A stretch of DNA of 6,246 nucleotides from Acetobacteraceae bacterium (GTDB taxonomy: Bacteria; Pseudomonadota; Alphaproteobacteria; Acetobacterales; Acetobacteraceae), in NCBI GenBank assembly GCA_019689515.1, contig JADGHI010000243.1, positions 1 to 6,246 of the forward strand, given 5' to 3'. Position numbers and translations under genes: made by a program. Below the pieces are notes generated by a model that did no database searches, was not told where the DNA came from, and saw only the letters and a list, made by a program, of their open reading frames with translations. Below, piece after piece: positions 1-5,312 of the stretch; position 1 is the first letter of the stretch; each line of letters begins with the position of its first letter.

Positions 1-901
1 GGGCGCGGGGAGGACGCGCTGCGGCTTGGTCGCGGTGGTCGGCGCGCCGAACGCTGGCAAGTCCACGCTGGTGAACGCGCTTTCCGGCACGAAGGTCAGC
101 ATCGTTTCGCCCAAGCCGCAGACGACGCGCTTCCGCATCCGCGCCGTGGTGATCCGCGGGATCTCGCAGATCGTGCTGGTGGACACGCCGGGCATCTTCC
201 GGCCGCGCCGGCGGCTCGACCGCGCGATGGTCGCGGCGGCCTGGGGCGGGGCGCAGGACGCCGATCTCGCCCTGCTGATCGTGGACGCGCGCGTCGGGCT
301 GACGGAGGAGCTGCGCGGCATCATCGAAGGGCTGCGCAAGGGCGGCCGGCCGGCCTGGCTGGTGCTGAACAAGACCGACCTGGTGGACCGGCCGCGCCTG
401 CTGCCGCTGGCCCAGGAGCTGAATGCGCTGCTGCCCTTCGGCGAGACCTTCATGGTTTCGGCGGCGAAGGGCGACGGCCTCGAACGGCTGCTCGACAGGC
501 TGGCGGAGACGATGCCGGCGGGTCCCTGGCTGTTCCCGGAGGACGAGCTTTCGGACCTGCCCGAGCGCATGCTGGCGGCCGAGATCGTGCGCGAGCAGAT
601 CCTGCGCCAGACGCATGAGGAGGTGCCGCACCACGCCACTGTCGAGACCGAGCAGTGGACCGAGCGCGAGGACGGCAGCGTGCGCATAGACTGCACGATC
701 TACGTCGCGCGTTCGGGCCAGAAGGCGATCCTCATCGGCGACCGCGGGACGCGGATCAAGGAGGTCGGGCGCCGGGCCAGGCTGGAGCTGGAGGAGCTGC
801 TGGGCCGGCGCGTACACCTCTTCCTGAACGTGAAGGAGCGCGCGCACTGGGACGAGGAGCGTGCGCGGATCCGGGCGCTGGGCCTGGAGGATACCGGGTA
901 G
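1..901 (+). CDS. era: GTPase Era, 5' end cut by window edge
   Basis: Era is a GTPase that binds the 3' end of 16S rRNA and takes part in 30S subunit maturation in the cytoplasm. Numbering from the TTG at nt 26 (a Leu codon here): G1 P-loop GAPNAGKST (6-14), G2 region around PQTTR (31-35), G3 DTPG (53-56), G4 NKTD (115-118), G5 SAA (145-147). A C-terminal KH RNA-binding domain follows, with its GxxG loop as GDRG (238-241), and the protein ends about 50 residues later. The frame stays open to nt 2 and reads ...RTRCGLVAVVG, the usual lead-in of Era proteins. The TTG at 26 is therefore internal, and the true start lies upstream of the window. Otherwise the length is normal. rnc is expected just upstream but is not visible. 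Identification is secure; only the start is missing. Confidence 0.96.
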   Translation, partial: GAGRTRCGLVAVVGAPNAGKSTLVNALSGTKVSIVSPKPQTTRFRIRAVVIRGISQIVLVDTPGIFRPRRRLDRAMVAAAWGGAQDADLALLIVDARVGLTEELRGIIEGLRKGGRPAWLVLNKTDLVDRPRLLPLAQELNALLPFGETFMVSAAKGDGLERLLDRLAETMPAGPWLFPEDELSDLPERMLAAEIVREQILRQTHEEVPHHATVETEQWTEREDGSVRIDCTIYVARSGQKAILIGDRGTRIKEVGRRARLELEELLGRRVHLFLNVKERAHWDEERARIRALGLEDTG

Positions 902-927
902 GGCAAACCCGGCTCTGCCGCGGGCAG
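894..927 (+). terminator. paired stem-loops at the era stop codon
   Basis: Two short inverted repeats sit back to back. CCGGGT (894-899) pairs with ACCCGG (907-912) around a 7-nt loop and includes the first base of the TAG stop. CTGCC (915-919) pairs with GGCAG (923-927) around a 3-nt loop. No T-run follows, so this is not a classical intrinsic terminator. It could be a 3' stabilising structure or a weak or Rho-assisted end of the era transcript. In DNA this GC-rich, short stems also arise by chance. Confidence 0.3.
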
Positions 928-1148
928 GCGGTCAGGACGCGCGGTCCACCCCTGCAGCGTGCCCCATCGGAACGTTGCAGCCTTGCTCGCGATTCGAGCG
1001 CGGAGCCGTTGCGTGATGGAATGGAGGCTGGCCGCGCTCCATCCGCCATCGCAAGGGTGCACGCCTCCCTGATCTGTGCTGGCAGCGCCATGGAACGGCG
1101 TCGGCATAAGCGCTCTGGGTGCTTCTGGGGGCAACGCGGCCGCATTCT

Positions 1149-1171
1149 GCTTCCCGGAAGCTTCCGGAAGC
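1149..1171. promoter_or_regulatory. near-perfect palindrome, possible operator
   Basis: Left arm GCTTCCCGGAAG (1149-1160) and right arm CTTCCGGAAGC (1161-1171) are complementary except for one extra C in the left arm. The core CCGGAAGCTTCCGG (1154-1167) is a perfect 14-bp palindrome. It ends 28 bases before the FAS1 start codon and about 15 bases before its ribosome binding site. With no spacer between the arms it suits a dimeric DNA-binding protein better than an RNA hairpin. The binding protein is unknown, and the operator role is an inference. Confidence 0.4.
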
Positions 1172-1185
1172 GTTGCGGCATGGGT

Positions 1186-1192
1186 GAGGGAG
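1186..1192 (+). promoter_or_regulatory. Shine-Dalgarno of the FAS1 gene
   Basis: GAGGGAG ends 7 bases before the ATG at 1200, and a second purine-rich block, GAGAGGA (1190-1196), overlaps it. It is the strongest ribosome binding site in the window and fixes the ATG at 1200 as the start. Confidence 0.75.
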
Positions 1193-1199
1193 AGGACTC

Positions 1200-1769
1200 A
1201 TGACGCTTCGATTGCCGGCGTTCCGGTTCCGCCTGGTCGGTGTCCTGGCGGCCGCGGCGATGTTCTGCCTGGCCGGAGGCACCGCAGCGCGGGCGCAGGA
1301 CTGCCTGACCGTGATGTCGCAGATCCCGGACCTCAGCACCTTCGTCGGGGGACTGAATCGGACCGGCCAGTCCGACCTGCTGCGCGGCCCGGGCCCGTTC
1401 ACCATCCTCGCCCCGACCAACGAGGCGATCGCGAGGGTGCCGATCAACATCCGCAACGACCTGACCGGGTCTCAGCCGACCCAGGATTTTGACCCGGTGC
1501 GCGGCCCGGCGGTGATCAACGCGCACATCATCGACGGCAAGCACATGGCGAGCGAGGTGCGGGGCCAGGACCGGGTCGAGGTCCGGACCAGGAACGGCAA
1601 CGTGCTGATCATCCAGCGCGGCAGTGACGGCCGCTACACGCTGACGCCTGGGCCCGGCGGCTTCGGCGCCGGCGGCATATCGCGCATCGAGCCCGCGCGT
1701 GTCGTGCGTGCCGACATTCCTTGCAGCAATGGCGTAATCCACATGGTTGATCATGTGCTCGTGCGCTAG
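1200..1769 (+). CDS. secreted fasciclin (FAS1) domain protein
   Basis: This 189-residue protein has one FAS1 domain, a fold found in extracellular or periplasmic adhesion and matrix proteins; no enzymatic role is implied. Residues 1-32 look like a Sec signal peptide: Arg-containing N-region, hydrophobic core LVGVLAAAAMFCLAG (12-26), then ARA (30-32) before QDC, giving a probable cleavage after Ala32. The FAS1 H1 motif is FTILAPTNEAIARV (67-80). The H2-like motif is AVINAHIIDGKHM (104-116) with the conserved His109. The domain ends with ADIPCSNGVIHMVDHVLV (171-188), the family's typical last strand. Cys35 and Cys175 are the only cysteines in the mature chain and could form a disulphide. Cys23 is not in a lipobox, so a lipoprotein is unlikely. 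The gene lies between era and recO with about 300 bases of non-coding DNA on each side, so it is probably its own transcription unit. The ligand and physiological role are unknown. Confidence 0.9.
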   Translation: MTLRLPAFRFRLVGVLAAAAMFCLAGGTAARAQDCLTVMSQIPDLSTFVGGLNRTGQSDLLRGPGPFTILAPTNEAIARVPINIRNDLTGSQPTQDFDPVRGPAVINAHIIDGKHMASEVRGQDRVEVRTRNGNVLIIQRGSDGRYTLTPGPGGFGAGGISRIEPARVVRADIPCSNGVIHMVDHVLVR

Positions 1770-1772
1770 CAC

Positions 1773-1800
1773 GGCGCCCGGTGCGGCAGCGGCCGGCGCC
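1773..1800 (+). terminator. stem-loop after FAS1 stop, probable terminator
   Basis: GGCGCC(C)GG at 1773-1781 pairs with CCGGCGCC at 1793-1800, giving 8 base pairs with one bulged C and an 11-nt loop. It begins 3 nt after the TAG stop (1767-1769). Only TT follows, so any termination would depend mainly on the strong stem, as is common in high-GC genomes. Its position directly after the gene supports the call; the short T-tract weakens it. Confidence 0.45.
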
Positions 1801-1855
1801 TTGGCTGCGCTCGGCCAGGTGCCAGGGATTGCGGCGGGCAGCCGGCCGGTGGCAG

Positions 1856-1877
1856 CGCCCGCGGCCTGACGCGGGCG
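1856..1877. other. 8-bp GC stem-loop
   Basis: CGCCCGCG (1856-1863) is followed by a 6-nt loop and then CGCGGGCG (1870-1877), a perfect 8-bp stem. No T-tract follows on either strand. The function is unknown; it may be part of a termination or mRNA-stability zone between the FAS1 gene and recO. Confidence 0.35.
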
Positions 1878-1906
1878 GGCCGATGGCTGGGGTGCCGCCG
1901 TCACAG

Positions 1907-1933
1907 CCCCGCCGCGCCCGAAGCACGGCGGGG
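1907..1933. other. 8-bp GC stem-loop
   Basis: CCCCGCCG (1907-1914) pairs perfectly with CGGCGGGG (1926-1933) across an 11-nt loop. On the plus strand TCCT follows, so there is no proper T-run. It is the last of three strong stems within 160 bases. It could act as a terminator on either strand, or be a by-product of high GC content. Confidence 0.35.
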
Positions 1934-2077
1934 TCCTCCGCATTGCGCATCCCACCTGCGATCGGCAGATCGGCGGCCGAGCCGTTCCGGGGCGGATGCT
2001 GCCGCGAAACCGGATCGTCTCCGCCCGCGTAGGGCGCGCACGGGTCGCGGGAATTCGCCATCCGGCGCGACCGAGGC

Positions 2078-2118
2078 CCGTGCATCCGCCACGGCGAAAC
2101 GCCATCTTCGATGCATGG
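2078..2118 (+). promoter_or_regulatory. possible mRNA fold hiding the recO start codon
   Basis: CCGTGCATC (2078-2086) can pair with GATGCATGG (2110-2118), giving 9 pairs including one G-U. The right arm contains the recO ATG (2115-2117). Nested inside is GGCG-AAA-CGCC (2093-2103). No Shine-Dalgarno-like purine block lies in the usual window before this ATG. If the RNA folds this way, recO translation would be weak or conditional. This is inferred from base complementarity only. Confidence 0.35.
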
Positions 2119-2888
2119 AATGGCGTGCCCCCGCGATCGTGCTCGACGCCCGGCCCTTCGGCGAGGGCGGGGCCGTGGTCTCGCTTTTGACCGAGGAGCA
2201 CGGGCGCCATGCGGGGCTCGTGAAGGGCGGCTTCTCGCGCACCCAGCGGGCGGTCTGGCAGCCCGGCAACCTGGTCGAGGCGCGCTGGGTGGCGCGGCTC
2301 TCCGACCAGCTCGGCGCGCTGACCGGGGAGCTGGTGCACCCCGCTGCCGCGCTGGCGATGGATGACCCGCTGGCGCTCGCCGTGCTCGCCTCAGCCTGCG
2401 CCGTCGCCGAGGGGGCGCTGCCGGAACGCGAGCCGCATCCACGGACCTTCGATGGCCTCCTCTCGATCATCGGCCGGCTGGGACAGGGGGCGGAGGCGGT
2501 GCTGGCCGACTACGTCCGCTGGGAGGCGGATCTGCTCGCAGAGCTCGGCTATGGCCTCGACCTGACGCGTTGCGCGGCGACGGGGACGACGGAGGACCTT
2601 GTCTGGGTCTCGCCGCGGACCGGCCGTGCGGTCTCCGCGGCCGCCGGGGCGCCCTATGCCGATCGACTCCTGCCCCTGCCGGCCTTCCTGCTCGGCCAGG
2701 GTCCTTCCGGGCCCGAAGCGTGGCTTGCAGGGCTGCGCCTGACCGGGCATTTCCTGGGAAAAGACGCCTATGGCCACCACCACCGGCCGCTGCCCGCCGC
2801 GCGCGGACTGCTCCTGGATCGCGTGGCTGCGCTGATTTCCTCTGCGAGCGGGCCGACGCAATCCGCTTCCGCCGACTCGGTCCGCTGA
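2115..2888 (+). CDS. recO: DNA repair protein RecO
   Basis: RecO works in the RecFOR pathway: it binds ssDNA and SSB, anneals complementary strands and helps load RecA at gaps. The N-terminus MEWRAPAIVLDARPFGEGG (1-19) followed by LLTEEHGRHAGLVKGG (24-39) is the typical RecO OB-fold start. A helical domain follows, with RCAATG around Cys153 and later RLLPLPAFL, as in other alphaproteobacterial RecO proteins. Only Cys95 and Cys153 are present, so the four-cysteine zinc site of some RecO proteins is absent, as in E. coli. The 257-residue length is slightly above the usual 240-250, with a Ser/Ala-rich tail. The ATG at 2115 is chosen because the family alignment begins with MEW and no upstream in-frame start is seen; it lacks a clear ribosome binding site. 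parC follows after 16 bases, so the two are probably one operon. Confidence 0.93.
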   Translation: MEWRAPAIVLDARPFGEGGAVVSLLTEEHGRHAGLVKGGFSRTQRAVWQPGNLVEARWVARLSDQLGALTGELVHPAAALAMDDPLALAVLASACAVAEGALPEREPHPRTFDGLLSIIGRLGQGAEAVLADYVRWEADLLAELGYGLDLTRCAATGTTEDLVWVSPRTGRAVSAAAGAPYADRLLPLPAFLLGQGPSGPEAWLAGLRLTGHFLGKDAYGHHHRPLPAARGLLLDRVAALISSASGPTQSASADSVR

Positions 2889-2904
2889 CCCAGATTGGGA
2901 CACG

Positions 2905-5139
2905 ATGCCTGACGACCTGAAGACCCTGCCCGAGGGCGGGGAGGTACGCGAGACTCGCCTCTCCGAAGCGCTCTCCGAGCGCTACCTTGCCTATGCCCTC
3001 TCGACGATCATGTCGCGTTCGCTGCCCGACGTGCGCGACGGGCTGAAGCCGGTGCACCGGCGCCTGCTCTGGGCAATGCACCAGCTCAAGCTCGACCCGG
3101 CGGCGGGCTTCAAGAAGTGCGCGCGCGTCGTCGGCGACGTCATCGGCAAGTACCACCCGCATGGTGACGCGGCGGTGTACGAGGCGCTGGTCCGCCTCGC
3201 GCAGGACTTCGCCGCGCGCTACCCGCTGGTCGAGGGCCAGGGGAATTTCGGCAACATCGACGGCGATAATGCCGCCGCGATGCGCTACACCGAGGCGCGG
3301 CTGACCGAGGTCGCGCAGGCGCTGCTCCAGGGCATCGACGAGAATGCCGTGGACTTCCGCCCGACCTATGACGGCGAGGAGCAGGAGCCCGTCGTCCTGC
3401 CCGCCGCCTTCCCGAACCTGCTGGCCAACGGCGCGAACGGCATCGCGGTCGGCATGGCGACCTCGATCCCGCCACACAATGCGGGCGAGGTCTGCGCCGC
3501 GGCGCTCGAGCTGATCCGCAACCCGCAGGCCAGCACCGCCGACCTGCTGAAGCACATGCCGGGGCCTGACTTCCCCACGGGCGGCATCCTGGTCGAGCCG
3601 CCGGAGGCGGTGGCCGAGGCCTATGCCACCGGTCGCGGCGGCTTCCGCGTGCGCGCGAAGTGGCAGGTGGAGAAGGGCAAGCACGGCACCTGGCAGGTCG
3701 TCGTCACCGAGATCCCCTACCAGGTCGCCAAGGCGAAGCTCGTCGAGCAGATCGCGCAGCTCATGGAGGAGCGCAAGCTGCCCCTCCTCGGCGATGTGCG
3801 CGATGAGAGCACGGACGTGGTGCGCCTGGTGCTGGAGCCGAAGTCGCGCACCGTGGACCCGGCGGTGATGATGGAGACGCTGTTCCGCGCCACGGCGTTG
3901 GAGAGCCGCTTCTCCCTCAACATGAACGTGCTCGATGCCGAGCGCACGCCGCGGGTGATGGGGCTGCGCGAGGTGCTGCGCGCCTGGCTCGACCACCGCC
4001 ATGTGGTGCTGGTGCGCCGCACCGAGCACCGGCTGGCGGCGATCGCCCGGCGGCTGGAGATCCTCGACGGCTACCTGATCGTCTACCTGAACCTGGACGA
4101 GGTGATCCGCATCGTCCGTGAGGAGGACGAGCCGAAGGCCGAGCTGATGAAGGCGTTCGGCCTGACCGAGGTGCAGGCCGACGCGGTCCTCAACATGCGC
4201 CTCCGCTCCTTGCGCAAGCTCGAGGAGATGGAGATCCGCAAGGAGCACAAGAAGCTCTCCGCGGAGCAGAAGAAACTGCAGGCGCTGATGAAGTCCGAGG
4301 CGAAGCGCTGGGAGGCGATTGCCGAGGAACTGGAGGCGACGCGCGCGAAGTTCGGCGACGGCCCCCTCGGCGCCCGGCGCACCGAGATCGGCACGGCCCC
4401 CGCACCCGTCACGCTGGAGGAGGACCACTTCGTCGAGCGGGAGCCGATCACCGTCATCCTCTCCCAAAAGGGCTGGATCCGCGCCCAGAAGGGCCACCTC
4501 CCCGAGGACGCCGAGCTGCGCTTCAAGGAGGGCGACGCGCTGCACAGCCTGGTCCACGCCGAGACTACGGACCGCATCGTGCTCTTCGGCAGCAACGGCA
4601 AGTCCTACACGCTGCGCGCGGACGCCATCCCGCGCGGCCGTGGCGACGGGCAGCCGGTGCGGCTGCTGGTGGACCTCGGCAACGAGGACGAGATCGTCGC
4701 GATCTTCGTCCATAAGGAGGGCACGCGCTGGCTGCTCGCTGCTTCGGACGGCAAGGGATTCGTCGCGAAGGGCGAGGACCTGCTCGCCGAGCGCCGCACG
4801 GGCAAGCAGGTGCTCACGGTGGAGCCGCCGGTGCGCGCCGTGGTCTGCGCGCCGGTCGAGGGCGACACCGTCGCGACCATCGGCGAGAACCGCAAGCTCC
4901 TTCTCTTCCCGCTGGAGCAGGTGCCGGAGATGACGCGCGGCCGCGGCGTTCAGCTTCAGTCCTTCCGCGACGGCGGCCTCTCCGACGCCAAGGTGTTCTG
5001 GCGCAAGGACGGCCTCTCCTGGCAGCTCGGCGGGCGCGTGCGCGTCGAGACCGACCTCGCCTACTGGCGCGGCAACCGCGCCGGTGCTGGCAAGGCGCCG
5101 CCGAACGGCTTCCCGAGGTCGAACCGGTTCAGCGGCTGA
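2905..5139 (+). CDS. parC: DNA topoisomerase IV subunit A
   Basis: ParC is the DNA-cleaving subunit of topoisomerase IV; with ParE (not in the window) it decatenates daughter chromosomes and relaxes supercoils. The 744-residue length matches ParC (E. coli 752). The start RETRLSEALSERYLAYALS leads into the winged-helix breakage-reunion domain, with DGLKPVHRR (45-53), GKYHPHGD (81-88) and the catalytic pair Arg127-Tyr128 in AMRYTEARLT. Ile188 in TSIPPHN matches the DNA-intercalating Ile of GyrA. The tower and coiled-coil region runs to about 480. The C-terminal beta-pinwheel follows; it carries KGWIRAQKGH (522-531) and lacks the GyrA box, which argues for ParC over GyrA. The tail ends in GFPRSNRF, which I recall as common in alphaproteobacterial ParC. 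The residue matching the quinolone-contact Ser80 of E. coli is Ala89; the acidic partner Glu93 is kept. GGGA at 2897-2900 is only a weak ribosome binding site, so translational coupling to recO is plausible. Confidence 0.96.
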   Translation: MPDDLKTLPEGGEVRETRLSEALSERYLAYALSTIMSRSLPDVRDGLKPVHRRLLWAMHQLKLDPAAGFKKCARVVGDVIGKYHPHGDAAVYEALVRLAQDFAARYPLVEGQGNFGNIDGDNAAAMRYTEARLTEVAQALLQGIDENAVDFRPTYDGEEQEPVVLPAAFPNLLANGANGIAVGMATSIPPHNAGEVCAAALELIRNPQASTADLLKHMPGPDFPTGGILVEPPEAVAEAYATGRGGFRVRAKWQVEKGKHGTWQVVVTEIPYQVAKAKLVEQIAQLMEERKLPLLGDVRDESTDVVRLVLEPKSRTVDPAVMMETLFRATALESRFSLNMNVLDAERTPRVMGLREVLRAWLDHRHVVLVRRTEHRLAAIARRLEILDGYLIVYLNLDEVIRIVREEDEPKAELMKAFGLTEVQADAVLNMRLRSLRKLEEMEIRKEHKKLSAEQKKLQALMKSEAKRWEAIAEELEATRAKFGDGPLGARRTEIGTAPAPVTLEEDHFVEREPITVILSQKGWIRAQKGHLPEDAELRFKEGDALHSLVHAETTDRIVLFGSNGKSYTLRADAIPRGRGDGQPVRLLVDLGNEDEIVAIFVHKEGTRWLLAASDGKGFVAKGEDLLAERRTGKQVLTVEPPVRAVVCAPVEGDTVATIGENRKLLLFPLEQVPEMTRGRGVQLQSFRDGGLSDAKVFWRKDGLSWQLGGRVRVETDLAYWRGNRAGAGKAPPNGFPRSNRFSG

Positions 5140-5141
5140 AC
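5127..5141 (+). terminator. short hairpin over the parC stop codon
   Basis: GTTCAG (5127-5132), a CGG loop and CTGAAC (5136-5141) form a 6-bp stem that contains the TGA stop (5137-5139). There is no T-tract. It could weakly support transcript ending or mRNA stability. A terminator between parC and the RTX gene is expected, because the latter has its own promoter motif, but this hairpin alone is weak evidence. Confidence 0.25.
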
Positions 5142-5185
5142 GGCACGCGCACGACGCTTCCCGACGGATGGAACGGACGCGCGCG

Positions 5186-5211
5186 GGAACGTAGCGGCCA
5201 CGATCCTCGTT
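5186..5211 (+). promoter_or_regulatory. EcfG-type general stress promoter
   Basis: GGAAC (5186-5190) and CGTT (5208-5211) are separated by 17 bases. This matches the published alphaproteobacterial EcfG/RpoE2/SigT consensus, GGAAC with 16-17 bases and then CGTT, in all nine defined positions. It lies in the parC-RTX gap, on the right strand, with the likely transcription start near 5218 and a 5' leader of about 95 bases before the ATG at 5313. This implies control by the PhyR-NepR-EcfG general stress response. The assignment rests on motif and position only. Confidence 0.6.
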
Positions 5212-5312
5212 AGTGCGGCGGCCGCGCGCGCGGCACCATACCTTGTCTTCCTGGATGGTTCCGCGCCGCGCATTGCAGCCAATCCGAAACCTCCCGGACG
5301 AGGATCGAGCAG

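Larger units (their letters stand above)
902..1199 (+). other. intergenic region era to FAS1 gene
   Basis: I find no convincing gene here; the frames open across it have no recognisable domain and a generic Arg/Ala-rich composition. It holds an imperfect inverted repeat at 1015-1050, where GATGG + ATGGAG (1015-1019, 1021-1026) pairs with CTCCAT + CCATC (1037-1042, 1046-1050) around a 10-nt loop. Further on are a palindrome at 1149-1171 and the FAS1 ribosome binding site, both listed separately. I could not find a convincing sigma-70 -35/-10 pair. The length and the repeats suggest that the promoter of the FAS1 gene lies here. Confidence 0.5.
1770..2114 (+). other. 345-base intergenic region FAS1 to recO
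   Basis: I see no believable gene here. An 83-codon frame from 1781 encodes an Arg/Pro/Ser-rich product with no domain and no ribosome binding site. The stretch carries GC-rich stem-loops at 1773-1800, 1856-1877 and 1907-1933, a small one at 1959-1972 (CGATC, GGCA loop, GATCG), and a possible fold at 2078-2118 over the recO start. A promoter for recO-parC would be expected here, but I could not identify one. The region may be remnant DNA flanking an inserted FAS1 gene. Confidence 0.5.

Noticed and set aside
26..28. TTG as the start codon of era
   Set aside because: The open frame continues upstream to the window edge and encodes RTRCGL, the normal Era lead-in. TTG here is an internal Leu codon.
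969..996. GGAAC with CGAT 16 bases downstream as an EcfG promoter for the FAS1 gene
   Set aside because: The -10 part does not match CGTT, and the site is over 200 bases from the start codon. The GGAAC at 1092-1096 has no matching -10 either.
1781..2032. 83-codon open frame in the FAS1-recO gap
   Set aside because: It has no ribosome binding site or known domain, its composition is of shadow-frame type, and it starts inside the stem-loop that follows the FAS1 gene.
756..2339. 527-codon open frame on the minus strand across era, FAS1 and recO
   Set aside because: It overlaps three well-supported plus-strand genes, is Ala/Arg/Pro-rich and shows no recognisable motif.
2467..4713. 748-codon open frame on the minus strand opposite parC
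   Set aside because: It mirrors parC in a high-GC genome, where antisense frames stay open. The product is a Leu/Arg/Asp/His-rich sequence with no domain, while the plus strand is clearly ParC.
5221..5234. GCCGCGCGCGCGGC palindrome in the RTX leader
   Set aside because: It is an alternating GC run that is self-complementary by composition. A hairpin near the 5' end of the transcript is possible, but there is no specific support.
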